A DNA stretch of 64,000 nt. Origin: Bacillus massiliglaciei (GTDB lineage: Bacteria > Bacillota > Bacilli > Bacillales > DSM-1321). The notes under the pieces are model-generated. The model made no database searches. It was not told the origin of the DNA and was given only the letters and a program-made list of their open reading frames with translations. Below, piece by piece: positions 53,108-63,540 of this stretch (its first letter is position 1; each line of letters starts with the position of its first letter). The stretch covers positions 876,576-940,575 of the forward strand of contig NZ_LT622360.1 of assembly GCF_900098925.1 (NCBI RefSeq). Direction: 5' to 3'. The position numbers were made by a program, and so were the translations under genes.

Positions 53108-55105
53108 TTAAGCTTCTGCCAAAACGAGTGTTGCGAGAGCTGGAACGGATATTTTAGGCCCTTTCACTCGATTCAATTCTTCTGTTCCTGCTCTTGACTC
53201 ATCAGCCAAAAGCAGCCATTCTTTTTGAGTAGGCAAATCAATCTCTGCCGAAGATTGATTGGCATTATGAATGACAAAAATAACTTTCTCTGACTCAGAA
53301 GGATTACGTAATGTATATGCGATTATATTTGCTTCTGCTTTCGTAAATGATAGGTGTTCTTTTATTTCTTCTGCTTGATTGTAACGGAAAGCTTTGAACT
53401 TTTTTCTCAGCTTAATTAACCCTTTTACATATTCTGCTTCTTCAGCAAATTCAGCTCTTCTGTTCCAGTCCATCCAATTGACTGAATCTGAAGATTTATA
53501 ACTGTTATGGTCGCCGCCCTTTGTTCTCATAAATTCCTGGCCTGCATGAAGAAATGGAATACCCTGTGATAAAAGGACAATTGATGTGGCAAGCTTATGC
53601 CTCTTTTTCTTTTCGTCCAATGATGCTTCTGGATTGGTTATGGATAATTTATCCCAAAGGGTATGATTATCATGGGCTTCACAATAATTGATGACCTGTT
53701 CCGGTTTATGATACGCGGCTAACTTGCGGTCATATTCAAGCCCTCCCATTATGCTTTTTTTGATGATATCCTCTACACCCTGTTTCCCGTTTACAATCCC
53801 TGTATCATGTTCATCCAGAGCACTTCCTTTTAAACTGTCACGCATTATATCATTGAAATGGGCAATCCTTTCCATCTTATCTGCATTTTTTTGATTAGCC
53901 TTTTTTTCTTCAGGCAGGGGGGTATTCAAATCCCAACCTTCACCAAGAAGAATGATACTCGGATCAATCTGATCAAGTGCTTCCCTAACTCCATTCATTG
54001 TCTCTATATCATGAATGCCCATTAAATCGAACCGAAAGCCATCAATGTGAAATTCTTCTGCCCAATAGGTGACGGAATCGATCATGAATTTCCTCATCAT
54101 TTTTCGTTCGGATGCTGTATCATTCCCAACCCCCGTGCCATTGGACAGACATCCATTTTCGTCATATCTAAAAAAATAGCCAGGAACTATTTTTTCAAAA
54201 CTGGAATCCTCGACAGAATGAACATGATTGTAAACGACGTCCATAATGACCCTTATACCATTGTTATGGAACGTTTGAATTAATTGTTTAAGTTCTTTTA
54301 TTCTGCTTTTCGGATTAAATGGATCAGAAGAGTAAGAGCCTTCTGGAACATTATAATTTTTTGGATCATATCCCCAGTTATATTGGGGTTTATCACTGGA
54401 TTCATCTACAGTAGCATAGTCAAAAATCGGCAGCAGCTGTACATGAGTAACGCCCATATCTTTTATATGTGCAAGACCGGTAGGGTAACCACTTGGCCCT
54501 TTTGTATCCGTCTCCGTTAGTCCAAGAAATTTACCTTTGTGCTGTATGCCGCTTTTCGGATGAATGGAACTGTCACGGATATGCAACTCATAAATAATTG
54601 CGTCCTCAAAATGGTTAAGAGGAGGTTTTTCCTTCTTCCAGTCAGAAGGATTTGTGTTGGAAAGATCTAAAACGACTCCTCTTTCCCCATTCACAGTCAC
54701 CGCGCGGGTATACGGGTCAACTGCCTCTGACCAATTCCCCTCAAACTTTATTTTGTACATATAAATGGTGCCATCCATATCTCCAGGTAATGAGATATGC
54801 CAGGTGCCTTGTTCTGCCTTGTTCATTTCTATTTCTTTTCCTTTGCTGCCTTGTTCTGAATCGTATATCACTAGGTTTACCTGCTCAGCTGTCGGCGCCC
54901 ATACACGAAAAGAAGTTTGATTTTTTTTATATACATACCCTAAGTCATTTCCGCTGTAAAAAAATGTTTTATCCATTTCTTCATTTCTATTTTTAATGGA
55001 ATGATTATTTATTTTTTGTTTTCCTAATTCTTGATTCTTAATAACTGATTCCCCCCGGCTTATTTTCTTTTCACTATTTCTTTCCCGCTGTGTCCATCGT
55101 ATCAA
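53108..55105 (-). CDS. pulA: Type I pullulanase
   Basis: Up to 665 residues; start unsure. The family begins at residue 44 (MDKTFFYSGNDLG) and the TTG at 55105 lacks a good ribosome site. CBM48 at about 60-140 (TSFRVWAPTAEQVNLVIYD), then the GH13 barrel: YELHIRD, the type I mark YNWGYDPKNYNVPEGSY, DVVYNHV, catalytic Asp in DGFRFDLMG, Glu in LLGEGWD, Asp in EAHDNHTLWD. It hydrolyses alpha-1,6 bonds in pullulan, glycogen or limit dextrin. No signal peptide, so cytosolic, with a role in glycogen or maltodextrin breakdown. Confidence 0.92.
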   Translation of the reverse strand: MIRWTQRERNSEKKISRGESVIKNQELGKQKINNHSIKNRNEEMDKTFFYSGNDLGYVYKKNQTSFRVWAPTAEQVNLVIYDSEQGSKGKEIEMNKAEQGTWHISLPGDMDGTIYMYKIKFEGNWSEAVDPYTRAVTVNGERGVVLDLSNTNPSDWKKEKPPLNHFEDAIIYELHIRDSSIHPKSGIQHKGKFLGLTETDTKGPSGYPTGLAHIKDMGVTHVQLLPIFDYATVDESSDKPQYNWGYDPKNYNVPEGSYSSDPFNPKSRIKELKQLIQTFHNNGIRVIMDVVYNHVHSVEDSSFEKIVPGYFFRYDENGCLSNGTGVGNDTASERKMMRKFMIDSVTYWAEEFHIDGFRFDLMGIHDIETMNGVREALDQIDPSIILLGEGWDLNTPLPEEKKANQKNADKMERIAHFNDIMRDSLKGSALDEHDTGIVNGKQGVEDIIKKSIMGGLEYDRKLAAYHKPEQVINYCEAHDNHTLWDKLSITNPEASLDEKKKRHKLATSIVLLSQGIPFLHAGQEFMRTKGGDHNSYKSSDSVNWMDWNRRAEFAEEAEYVKGLIKLRKKFKAFRYNQAEEIKEHLSFTKAEANIIAYTLRNPSESEKVIFVIHNANQSSAEIDLPTQKEWLLLADESRAGTEELNRVKGPKISVPALATLVLAEA

Positions 55106-55352
55106 ACCAGTTGCTCTATCCTAATAGTTCGATTTCTATGACGATGAACCTTTTTTATAAACTATTTTTCTTACTTGTGCAGCCGAGTTTATGAATATAT
55201 GTTATAACCTATTTAAAAATGGAAAGATTTTTTAAATCCAACCCGAAGTAACAGTAAAGCAAATATGTCTTTTTCCTGCATAAAAGCGAGTTTATGGATG
55301 ATTCCCACAAGGGAAAGATAAAGAGTAGCAAGCAAGTAAAGGAGGCTCAAGG

Positions 55353-57047
55353 ATGATAGACTTAGGTAAACAGCACAATCCTTATTTAAATAAAAATTTA
55401 ATTAAAAGCTATTTTTCTCATAAAAAAAATCTTGATACTATTCTTAAAGAAACCGATGAACTCTTTAGCAGGTACCCGGAAAATATGGTGTGGCATTCCA
55501 TAAAAAAACAGCCTTATTCAGCATATGCAGTCTTTAAAAACCCTTTAAATGTAATAGCAAAAAAGATATTGAGTGAAGGAGTCCGAGACATTGAGGCCCC
55601 TTCAAATACCTATGTAAATGAGGAAGGTCTGGCTTATCCAGAATGGAAAACAAAGTTGAATCAGGAATATATGCATCTGCTTGAAAAAACAACAAAACAG
55701 GTGAATGTTCGTGATTTTGGTGCGGCTGGAGATGGAAAAACGGACGATACATCGGCCTTTATCAGAGCAATCGGGAGCGGAATGGTCAGTGTCTTCGTTC
55801 CAAAAGGAATCTATGTGACCAAAGGTATTACCCTTCCGTCATGGACACGTTTTTATGGAGAGGGCAAGGGAAAAACGATTATTAAACTTCATGATTCTGC
55901 ACCAAAAGGGACAAGACTTGTAACTAATTCAAACCATATACTCGGAAATTGCAATATTTCGGTAGAGTCTATGTCCCTTGATTGGAATATCGAAAGACTC
56001 GGTTCAGATGCCAAGACGAGCACATGGGGAAACCATTCAAGCTGTCTTACATATGCACATGTTACATATGGATGGGTCAGGCAGGTAGAAGGAATAAATC
56101 CAGGACTTCATTGTTTTGATATCTCCTCTACCTTTTATAATTATTTTGGCGATGGGATGAGGGCCAGAGGAAAAAGCGAATTTATATGGCTTGACGGGCT
56201 TAATGGATATGGATTCGGAGATGATGGGATAACAACGCATCATAGCAGAAATATTTTGATCACCAATTCGCATATGTGCGATCCAAGTGGAAGATCCCAT
56301 CAAACAGGCTTCTCTAATTCAAATGGATTTGAAGTGGATGACGGCTCTCGGGATGTTTGGCTTATCCATAACTCCAGCGCCCGCTGTTTTGGCGGAGTGG
56401 AGATTAAAGCACATGCCACCTCATCTGCTGCATCGAACACCCAAATCATTGGACATCTGTCTGTCCATGATAACAGGTCCTTTAATTTCAGGCATATCGG
56501 ACATCATAAAGATACAGACCCTGAGTCACTGACGGCCTATAATATTAAGGCTTCGAATTTGGTGGCTATTGCACCCGTTTATACAGAATTATACAAAGAA
56601 TCTGCACCGAGGGCTCTCGTTATTTCTGCATACAGCAATGTGGTCATTAATCATTTTATGGCTATTGGCGATACGGAATATAATTATCAAGGGCAGCCGA
56701 TAATAGCAGTACAGTACAAGTCTCGAAATGTCACGCTAAGCAATGTTACGGTAAAAGATTTTTCACATGCAGAAACAGATATCAAGATTTTCGGCGGTTC
56801 GCAGCCTGCAGATTATATCTTCCTTACAAATATCACCTGCCAAGAGTCTTCCCCGGAAGCCGTATATGTCGGGAAAGAGGTACAAAACATTTCCGTCCGC
56901 GGGCTTCGGGCAGAACGGAGCGGCGGGAAATATGCCATCCATACAGCAAAAGATGATTTGGATATTCACGGAGTACAAGCAAGAGGATATAAATCTCCTA
57001 TTAGCATTGCAAAGAACTCCTCTAAAGAAATACTTGCTTATGATTGA
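55353..57047 (+). CDS. Right-handed beta-helix protein (pectate lyase superfamily, YobO-like)
   Basis: 564 residues, AAAGGAGGCT upstream. Residues 1-115 are helical without known domain. At about 115 the Pectate_lyase_3 start VRDFGAAGDGKTDDTSAFIRAI appears, followed by beta-helix coils with repeated turns (MRARGKSEFIWLDGLNGYGFGDDGITTHHSRNI is a conserved region with Asp-Asp). Such folds are found in phage tail spikes, SP-beta YobO and surface polysaccharide enzymes. No signal peptide, no phage genes near. Substrate unknown. Confidence 0.78.
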   Translation: MIDLGKQHNPYLNKNLIKSYFSHKKNLDTILKETDELFSRYPENMVWHSIKKQPYSAYAVFKNPLNVIAKKILSEGVRDIEAPSNTYVNEEGLAYPEWKTKLNQEYMHLLEKTTKQVNVRDFGAAGDGKTDDTSAFIRAIGSGMVSVFVPKGIYVTKGITLPSWTRFYGEGKGKTIIKLHDSAPKGTRLVTNSNHILGNCNISVESMSLDWNIERLGSDAKTSTWGNHSSCLTYAHVTYGWVRQVEGINPGLHCFDISSTFYNYFGDGMRARGKSEFIWLDGLNGYGFGDDGITTHHSRNILITNSHMCDPSGRSHQTGFSNSNGFEVDDGSRDVWLIHNSSARCFGGVEIKAHATSSAASNTQIIGHLSVHDNRSFNFRHIGHHKDTDPESLTAYNIKASNLVAIAPVYTELYKESAPRALVISAYSNVVINHFMAIGDTEYNYQGQPIIAVQYKSRNVTLSNVTVKDFSHAETDIKIFGGSQPADYIFLTNITCQESSPEAVYVGKEVQNISVRGLRAERSGGKYAIHTAKDDLDIHGVQARGYKSPISIAKNSSKEILAYD

Positions 57048-57086
57048 ACAGCAAAAGGCCTGATGGAACTTCCATCAGGCCTCTGC
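57048..57086. terminator. Terminator between the beta-helix gene and clpE
   Basis: AAAAGGCCTGATGGAA / TTCCATCAGGCCTC arms; As on the left give a T run for clpE on the minus strand, so it may serve both converging genes. Confidence 0.8.
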
Positions 57087-57089
57087 CTA

Positions 57090-59216
57090 TTAGTTCGAAA
57101 CCATTTTAATTTGATTGTCTTCTATAACTGCCTTCAAGTGTTTAACATCAGGCTGTTCAAAAATGAAATCGGCGATTCCATCTTCCAGCTGTTCTTGAAT
57201 AACTCTGCGTAAAGGTCTTGCGCCGAATTCAGGATGGTATCCTAATTCTGCAAGCTTCTTTTTGACCTCTTCTGACACTTCCAATTCAATTTGCTGTGAA
57301 GCAGCTGTTTCCAATAATTCTTCAAGTAATATATCGACAATTTTCAACAAGTCTTCCTGTTTTAAAGCTGAAAATTCAATGATGCTGTCAAAGCGGTTTA
57401 AGAACTCAGGTTTGAAGAACTGTCCAAGAGATTGCAGTATACTTGCTTCTTCTATAGCTGTACTTGCACCGAACCCCATTACTTTCCGCTTTTCGGCAGC
57501 TCCGGCATTACTTGTCATAATAATAACGGTGTCTTTAAAATTCACAGTACGTCCCTGACTGTCCGTTAACCTGCCGTCTTCCATAATTTGCAGGAACATG
57601 TGCATGACATCCGGATGTGCCTTTTCAATCTCATCCAGAAGAATGATGCTATATGGTTTTCTTCTTACCTTTTCAGTAAGCTGACCTGCCTCTTCATGTC
57701 CTACATATCCTGGAGGGGAACCGATTAGTTTGGAAACACTGTGTTTTTCCATAAACTCACTCATATCGAGCCGGATCATCGAATCCCGCGTGCCAAATAA
57801 TTCTTCTGCTAATGCTTTTGTCAGCTCTGTCTTACCAACACCGGTTGGACCGACGAATAAGAAAGAACCGATTGGACGATTTTTGGATTTCAGCCCCGCC
57901 CGGCTTCTTCTGATTGCTTTTGTTACTTTTTTGACGGCTTCTTCCTGTCCAATGACTTTTTTAGAAAGTTCATCTTGTAGACGCAGCATTTTTTTCTGCT
58001 CATCTTCCTGAAGTTTGCCTACAGGTATACCTGTTTTTTGTTCAATGATTTCTTGAATATGAGAAACAGATACGACTGGCAACTCATCCTTCATATCCCC
58101 TGTTTCCAGCATATTTTCAAGCTTTTCTTCTTCATCACGAAGAAGGGCTGCTTTCTCATATGCTTCTTCTTTTAAAGCTTGTTCTTTATCCTTGTATATC
58201 TGCGCCAGTCTTTCTTTTAGTGTTTCCTCTTCCTGCACATCAATGGTTAGATTAAGCTTTGCACCTGCTTCGTCCATTAAATCAATGGCTTTATCCGGAA
58301 GAAACCTGTCTTGGATATATCGATGGGAAAGCTCCACTGCTGCTGTTAATGCTTCCTCACTATATTTCACGCCATGATAAGTTTCATAACGCTCTTTTAA
58401 GCCCTGTAAAATAATTATTGCATCTTCGGTCGAAGGTTCATTCACCTGAATTGGCTGGAATCTGCGTTCCAATGCACCATCTTTTTCGATTTTGCGATAT
58501 TCCGAAAGCGTAGTCGCACCAATTAATTGCATTTCTCCCCGCGCAAGAGCTGGTTTAAGAATATTGCCGGCATCCATAGATCCTTCTGCTGAGCCCGCAC
58601 CAACCAACTGGTGAATTTCGTCAATAAAGAGGATGACAGTCTTCCGTTGCTGAAGCTCTTGGATTAATTGTTTCATACGCTCTTCAAATTGTCCGCGAAT
58701 TCCTGTATTAGAAACCAATGAAGCGACATCCAGCACATATACGGTCTTATTTTTTAATTTAGCCGGTACAGTACCTTCTGCTATTTTCAGTGCAAGACCT
58801 TCAGCAATTGCTGTTTTACCTACACCTGGTTCACCTATTAAAACAGGGTTGTTTTTGTTTCTTCTATTTAATATTTCAATTACTCGTTTTACTTCTTCAT
58901 CCCTGCCGATGACAGGATCAATTAATCCAGCTTTCGCCGCATCCGATAAATTTCTTCCGAATTCATCGAGTAATCCTTTTCCTTGCTGCTGATTGTGCTG
59001 GTTTATTCCTTCAAAAGGGTTAGAAGCAGGCTCGAAAGGTTTCTGGCTGCCTCCAAAACTTCCGAAGGTACCAAAATTCCCATGTAAGGAAGCTCCTAAT
59101 TTGTTACGTTCTTCATTATAACAAGCGGAGCACAGCTGCATATCATGAGTTTTACCGTTCAATTGCAAACGAAGATGAACGTTCGCTTGTCTTTCCTGGC
59201 ATTTTTCACAGATCAT
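57090..59216 (-). CDS. clpE: ClpE ATPase of the ClpEP protease
   Basis: 708 residues. N-terminal zinc finger [10 protein letters not shown] ... LCSACYNEE marks ClpE and replaces the Clp_N repeats. AAA1: Walker [16 protein letters not shown], Walker [11 protein letters not shown]. Middle coiled coil about 330-390 (UVR-like [19 protein letters not shown]). AAA2: [26 protein letters not shown], sensor 2 GARPLRRVI. It unfolds damaged proteins for ClpP under heat stress. CtsR boxes lie before it. AAGGAGGAG ribosome site. Confidence 0.96.
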   Translation of the reverse strand: MICEKCQERQANVHLRLQLNGKTHDMQLCSACYNEERNKLGASLHGNFGTFGSFGGSQKPFEPASNPFEGINQHNQQQGKGLLDEFGRNLSDAAKAGLIDPVIGRDEEVKRVIEILNRRNKNNPVLIGEPGVGKTAIAEGLALKIAEGTVPAKLKNKTVYVLDVASLVSNTGIRGQFEERMKQLIQELQQRKTVILFIDEIHQLVGAGSAEGSMDAGNILKPALARGEMQLIGATTLSEYRKIEKDGALERRFQPIQVNEPSTEDAIIILQGLKERYETYHGVKYSEEALTAAVELSHRYIQDRFLPDKAIDLMDEAGAKLNLTIDVQEEETLKERLAQIYKDKEQALKEEAYEKAALLRDEEEKLENMLETGDMKDELPVVSVSHIQEIIEQKTGIPVGKLQEDEQKKMLRLQDELSKKVIGQEEAVKKVTKAIRRSRAGLKSKNRPIGSFLFVGPTGVGKTELTKALAEELFGTRDSMIRLDMSEFMEKHSVSKLIGSPPGYVGHEEAGQLTEKVRRKPYSIILLDEIEKAHPDVMHMFLQIMEDGRLTDSQGRTVNFKDTVIIMTSNAGAAEKRKVMGFGASTAIEEASILQSLGQFFKPEFLNRFDSIIEFSALKQEDLLKIVDILLEELLETAASQQIELEVSEEVKKKLAELGYHPEFGARPLRRVIQEQLEDGIADFIFEQPDVKHLKAVIEDNQIKMVSN

Positions 59217-59246
59217 ATAGTACTCCTCCTTAAATTATTCATTTCG

Positions 59247-59302
59247 TTTGACTATCTTTGACTTTCTACACTGATTATACTCTGACCTATTTTGACTTTC
59301 AA
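59247..59302 (-). promoter_or_regulatory. clpE promoter with two CtsR boxes
   Basis: Minus strand: TTGAAA (59302-59297), 17 bases, TATAAT (59279-59274). CtsR heptad repeats AGTCAAAATAGGTCAGA (59297-59281, in the spacer) and AGTCAAAGATAGTCAAA (59263-59247, just after the start point). The second fits the RGTCAAANANRGTCAAA consensus fully. Confidence 0.93.
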
Positions 59303-59373
59303 GTTTTTTGCACACAAAAAAACAGCTTACAATTGAATAAGCTGCTTAATTCATTCAGAAATTATATAAAGTT

Positions 59374-59820
59374 TTATATACGCTTTGCACCGATATATTT
59401 TGGTTTCCAATAACTATTATTTGTTTTTGCATAAGAAACGCCTTTTGATGATGCGGAATGAATAAATTGGCTGTTTCCTATATATATGGCTACATGTGTT
59501 GGTTTTTTGGCTTTAGAAGTGGCAAAGAACATTAAATCGCCTTTTTTTAATGTTTTTACTTTTGAACCTTTTTTATACATTTCAGCAGCAGTCCTTGGAA
59601 GATTTTTGCCTGCTTTTTTGTATGAATATTGAACAAGTCCAGAACAATCGAATCCTTTTACAGTAGTCCCGCCGTATTTATATTTAGTTCCTAAGTTACT
59701 TTTTGCAACAGAAATGGCCTTATTATGGTAAGTCGCAGCTTCTGCTTTATGCCCAAAACCGCTTATGCCTGCATACATAATGACAGAAATTGAAAAAACT
59801 GCAACTATTTTCTTAAGCAA
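59374..59820 (-). CDS. Secreted NlpC/P60 endopeptidase
   Basis: 148 residues. Signal peptide about 1-28 ending AEA-AT. The mature protein is a lone NlpC/P60 domain: GTKYKYGGTTVKGFDCSGLVQYS with catalytic Cys, KPTHVAIYIG with His and FIHSASSKGV with the third residue. Enzymes of this kind cut D-Glu-mDAP bonds in peptidoglycan. No LysM or SH3 wall-binding repeats, so it is smaller than LytE/LytF. A hairpin AACAGCTTA...TAAGCTGCTT at about 59321-59345 ends transcription. Confidence 0.92.
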   Translation of the reverse strand: MLKKIVAVFSISVIMYAGISGFGHKAEAATYHNKAISVAKSNLGTKYKYGGTTVKGFDCSGLVQYSYKKAGKNLPRTAAEMYKKGSKVKTLKKGDLMFFATSKAKKPTHVAIYIGNSQFIHSASSKGVSYAKTNNSYWKPKYIGAKRI

Positions 59821-60072
59821 TTATATTTCCCCCTGTGCAGCTATAGTAAACCTAATATACAAAATAATAATATCAGACACATCACAGTAATTTTACAGTT
59901 ATGTTACAAAATATGGGGAAACATGTCGCTTTCCATCCTTTTGTGGGGAATAGTGAGAAAAAATAAACACTCCAAAAATGCATCCGATGGTGCCCGCATT
60001 TCAAGCCATTGGGTATTTTCTACAGGAATTTATTCCAGGAGATGAATATATTGTATAAAGGAGTGGTTCTAG

Positions 60073-60240
60073 ATGGCTTTTATAAATGCTTTTAATCATT
60101 TTCTAAAAGGAAAACGATCGAGAAAAATTAATCAGGTTGATTTTACAAAGCAAAAAATCAGTAATTCATCAGAATTGGTTGCCAATAATTCAATTGTTCA
60201 AGAAATAGTAAAAAAACAGCTGAATGCCAAAAAAAAATGA
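60073..60240 (+). CDS. Small basic protein, 55 residues, unknown
   Basis: ATG at 60073 with AAAGGAG about ten bases upstream. AFINAFNHFLKGKRSRKIN is followed by a polar stretch and VQEIVKKQLNAKKK. Basic, no membrane part. Ends 18 bases before the converging small gene. Unknown function; the ribosome site and clean ends favour a real gene. Confidence 0.55.
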   Translation: MAFINAFNHFLKGKRSRKINQVDFTKQKISNSSELVANNSIVQEIVKKQLNAKKK

Positions 60241-60257
60241 CCACTTTTGCAAGTGGT

Positions 60258-60443
60258 TTACTTCTTACCTAATAATAATCTAATATTCGGATCATCCTTG
60301 GGGATTCTCTCTGCTTTCAAAAGTTTTTTTGGCTTTTGAAATTCTTCTTCTTTTACATCCCTGAGAATGCCTTGGGCTTCCCTGATGATTTCGGTGATAT
60401 CTTGCTTTGGCTTTTTCTGCGTCTTTTTCAGCAATGCTCTCAT
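60258..60443 (-). CDS. Small charged protein, 61 residues, unknown
   Basis: ATG at 60443 with AGAGGTGA upstream. Lys/Glu-rich helical chain (KKTQKKPKQDITEIIREAQG, then LLKAERIPKDDPNIRLLLGK). No domain recognised. Opposite in direction to the 55-residue gene. Confidence 0.55.
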   Translation of the reverse strand: MRALLKKTQKKPKQDITEIIREAQGILRDVKEEEFQKPKKLLKAERIPKDDPNIRLLLGKK

Positions 60444-60489
60444 GGACTTATCACCTCTGTTTACATTTTAACCTGTCCCCGTTTTTTTA

Positions 60490-61383
60490 TCAATTTTCAG
60501 GGGTGTCATGATTGATTCTCCCTTCTGCCACATCATAAATAAAATTGTATTGCAGATAATAGTCATAGATTAAATTATGTAAAATCAACAGGAGCGATTT
60601 ATCAAACGTGTCAAATTCGGTCTCATAACTATCGAGGACAGTGACAAATTGTCCATCCATATTCTCAAAATAGAACAGAAGATAATTCTTTGCGTATGCG
60701 GGATCATGTTCACTTTTATTCGAAATACCGGGTTCTCCGGTGCTCTTCGCCATTTCTAAAATATGCTTCAAGGGTCTTGGAAGCCTTTCTCTCAAAAAGT
60801 CTTCCTCACTGTATATCGTATAGGTGAAAGACAGACCCAGCTGCCTTGTGTAAAATTCTTTTGCATTATCCATGGTATATTTTAGTGGTGTCAAATAATC
60901 ATTGCTGTCCGCGATCACTTCCGATATCTCAAGCTGGAATTCCTCAGATGTCAGATAGGAAGAAAATTTCATCTTTGAACTGCTGACACTAAAGACTTCA
61001 AAGATGGCCGCTTCCTGCTTTTCAATTTCAAATTCTAAATTAAAAAATTTAAAGCGTGTAAGCCTTAAAAAAGCAATGGGTGCCAAAAGAAACAATAAAA
61101 TCCAAACCATATATAAGAAAAGAGTGTTGAAAATAATTTGATAAAATTCAGAACGAACAATAGGGGCGACAATGAGAGTGATCAATGTCTCTTTTGCTCC
61201 ATTTGGCACAGGCATTGGCGGAGGATCTGTTTGTTCTCCTAACCAGCTTGTGACACCCAGGTGGATTAAGGCCGTAATTGCATATGCGAATATAATTAAT
61301 GTACCCCATACATAAATCTTTGGCATGACGGCTATCATTTTATCAAAGAGAGAAAATCGTTTATTTTCTTCCTGTTCCTCCAT
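60490..61383 (-). CDS. Membrane protein of unknown function with cytosolic C-terminal domain
   Basis: 297 residues. Two membrane helices, about 21-45 (IYVWGTLIIFAYAITALIHL) and 85-110 (NTLFLYMVWILLFLLAPIAF). Between them a short outer loop with PPPMPVPNGAKET. The remaining 190 residues may form a GAF-like or other alpha/beta sensor domain (LTSEEFQLEISEVIADSND, YTIYSEEDFLRERLPRPL). Followed on the left by a small gene, preceded by nitronate monooxygenase 37 bp to the right. No family recognised. Confidence 0.65.
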   Translation of the reverse strand: MEEQEENKRFSLFDKMIAVMPKIYVWGTLIIFAYAITALIHLGVTSWLGEQTDPPPMPVPNGAKETLITLIVAPIVRSEFYQIIFNTLFLYMVWILLFLLAPIAFLRLTRFKFFNLEFEIEKQEAAIFEVFSVSSSKMKFSSYLTSEEFQLEISEVIADSNDYLTPLKYTMDNAKEFYTRQLGLSFTYTIYSEEDFLRERLPRPLKHILEMAKSTGEPGISNKSEHDPAYAKNYLLFYFENMDGQFVTVLDSYETEFDTFDKSLLLILHNLIYDYYLQYNFIYDVAEGRINHDTPEN

Positions 61384-61420
61384 TTATTCGCACTCCTTTC
61401 ATATGGCCGTGACAAAAAAA

Positions 61421-62473
61421 TCAGGAAGGAGTGTAGCCTGCCTCCTCCATTTCCAATTTCAGCTTAGTCAGCAGATCCGAAGCACTCAATTCTCTTATCT
61501 GTTTATATCCATCCCCTGCCCATAATGACATATATTGAGGATTTCCAATTTGCGCGGCATTTTTCCTCATTTTCTGGGTCAATTGATGAATATAGGGGTA
61601 AGCAGCAGGAGCAAAGCCAGAGTATTTCTTCATGAATTGATTCACTAGTCCTTTGGCTGGCCTCCCGGTAAAAGCACGTGTTGTTGAAGTTTCCTGAAAA
61701 GCAGGGTCTCTCAAAGCCTTTTTATATACATCAGACGTACCGCTTTCTCTGCATAATAAAAAGGCAGTCCCTAATTGGACATAATCAGCTCCGCACGTTA
61801 AAACACGATAGATTTCTTTCCCATTCATTAATCCTCCGGCAGCGATAATAGGAGACGGTACTTCCTTCCGTATGGTCTCTATTAATTTTAGCAGGGGAAA
61901 AGATTGATCAAGATTTGGCTCATTTTGAAAAGTGGCTCGATGTCCTCCTGCTTCTTGGCCTTGAAGACATAAAAAATCTGCACCGCGTTCATAGGCTGTT
62001 CGTGCCTCTTCTGCGTTTGTAATTGTTACTGCCGACAATTGTCCATTAGCCTTCAGTGAGCGAAAGACCGATTGGCTCGGACAGCCAAACGTAAAGCTGA
62101 CAACTGGGACCTTCTCCTCTATCACAATAGACAATTTTCTCTCCCAATCATCATCATCTTGATATACATCGCCAAGTTCAAACCATGTTTCTTTTTCACT
62201 TTTTTCTAAAACTTGGCGGTACTCTTCAATCGCCTGCCAATTTGGAGAGGCCTGATCAGGGACAAATAAGTTTATTCCAAACGGTTTGTCCGTCTTCATC
62301 CGCAATTCTTTAATCTCCTTAAGCATCGTCTCAGCTGGTTTATATCCCCCGGCAAGGAAGCCAAGCCCTCCTGCCTGGCAGACTTGAAACGCAAGTTCTA
62401 CCGTGGAAATGCCGCCTGCCATAGGAGCTTGAATTATAGGAAGTTCCAGTGAAAAATGTTTCGTCAACGTCAA
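61421..62473 (-). CDS. Nitronate monooxygenase (2-nitropropane dioxygenase family)
   Basis: 350 residues, FMN-dependent TIM barrel. LELPIIQAPMAGGISTVELAF, VSFTFGCPS, DFLCLQGQEAGGHRATF with the catalytic His, PIIAAGGLMNGKEIYRVLTCGADYVQLGTAFLLC, and ARAFTGRPAKGLVN are standard class I NMO motifs. It detoxifies alkyl nitronates such as propionate 3-nitronate. The LysR gene just upstream (57 bp) on the same strand may control it. Confidence 0.92.
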   Translation of the reverse strand: MTLTKHFSLELPIIQAPMAGGISTVELAFQVCQAGGLGFLAGGYKPAETMLKEIKELRMKTDKPFGINLFVPDQASPNWQAIEEYRQVLEKSEKETWFELGDVYQDDDDWERKLSIVIEEKVPVVSFTFGCPSQSVFRSLKANGQLSAVTITNAEEARTAYERGADFLCLQGQEAGGHRATFQNEPNLDQSFPLLKLIETIRKEVPSPIIAAGGLMNGKEIYRVLTCGADYVQLGTAFLLCRESGTSDVYKKALRDPAFQETSTTRAFTGRPAKGLVNQFMKKYSGFAPAAYPYIHQLTQKMRKNAAQIGNPQYMSLWAGDGYKQIRELSASDLLTKLKLEMEEAGYTPS

Positions 62474-62530
62474 TCAGCCCTTTGCTTTTTCTTCATTATA
62501 CCATCCTGAATATTCCAACTATGCCGCAAT

Positions 62531-63418
62531 TTATTTAGAAGTAACTTTTATCAGATTATTTATAAATACTTCCCCTGCTTTAGAAATAGAGGTTTCATTC
62601 CGGCTTACGATATATAAGGGTCTTTTTAACCGAATATTGTTAATGCGGACTCCCTTTACTTCCCCGCTTTTTATTTCCTTTTGGACAGAAAGCCCCGATA
62701 GCAAGGCAATCCCCAGGCCCTCCATGACCGCCTCCTTAACGCCTTGGGTGCTGCTGAAAATAAAATTTCTTTTCGTTTTAATTTGCAGCTTGTTCAGGAG
62801 CTTATCTGAGTAAGCTCTTGTTCCAGATCCCTGCTCTCTTAGAATCCATGTTTGATCCTGCAGCATTCGTTCATCGGCCAATTCTGACTGCGACAGAGGA
62901 TGATCAGGCGGCACAATCAGAATCATTTCATCTTCCATAAAGGAGTTCGTATGGATATCGGGAAAAGCTGTTTCTCCTTCAATCAGCCCAATATCTACTT
63001 CGTTTTTTCTTATTGCTTTCACAACTTCTTCTGTGTTGGAAATGATGATTTGAATATCGACCATAGGATACTTTGTTGCATAAGGTCCTAAGACCTTGGG
63101 CAGCAAATATTCTCCAATTGTAAAACTGGCGCCTATTTTCAGTGAACCGCTGACAAAATTATGCATATCATTAATTTCACGATGGGCTTCATTATATAAA
63201 TTCAATATTTGTTTTGCATGTCTGTATAATATTTTACCCTCTTCTGTCACCTGTACTTGTTTGGGGGACCTTAAGATCAATTTGGTATTCCACTCTTTTT
63301 CTAAATTACGTATCTGAAGACTGACCCCAGGCTGCGACATATTTAATATTTCTGCAGCCCTAGAAAAATGTTTTTGTTCAACTACCGTTACAAACACTCG
63401 TAAAGAATCTATGGACAT
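62531..63418 (-). CDS. LysR-family regulator (CysL/YwfK-like)
   Basis: About 295 residues from the ATG at 63418, with AAAGGGGAA upstream; the longer frame adds unlikely residues. LysR HTH: SLRVFVTVVEQKHFSRAAEI and QPGVSLQIRNLEKEW. The effector domain resembles CysL (LKIGASFTIGEYLLPKVLG, LREQGSGTRAYSDKLL). In Bacillus relatives it activates sulfite/sulfur genes; here the only neighbour is nitronate monooxygenase. Target unknown. Confidence 0.88.
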   Translation of the reverse strand: MSIDSLRVFVTVVEQKHFSRAAEILNMSQPGVSLQIRNLEKEWNTKLILRSPKQVQVTEEGKILYRHAKQILNLYNEAHREINDMHNFVSGSLKIGASFTIGEYLLPKVLGPYATKYPMVDIQIIISNTEEVVKAIRKNEVDIGLIEGETAFPDIHTNSFMEDEMILIVPPDHPLSQSELADERMLQDQTWILREQGSGTRAYSDKLLNKLQIKTKRNFIFSSTQGVKEAVMEGLGIALLSGLSVQKEIKSGEVKGVRINNIRLKRPLYIVSRNETSISKAGEVFINNLIKVTSK

Positions 63419-63540
63419 TTTTGTTTCCCCTTTCACTTGTTGCCATTCTACCATAAAGATTACTAATGATTTCAATAATTAGAATTTATTTAATACACTG
63501 GCGAAAATTTTTACTGGAATATAAAAAGCCGGCTTACTAG

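Noticed and set aside
57262..58377. Long plus-strand frames opposite clpE
   Set aside because: Shadows of the clpE coding strand with low-complexity Ser-rich products and no ribosome sites.
63427..63475. Upstream start of the LysR gene
   Set aside because: The ATG at 63418 has AAAGGGGAA in place and gives the normal LysR N-terminus.
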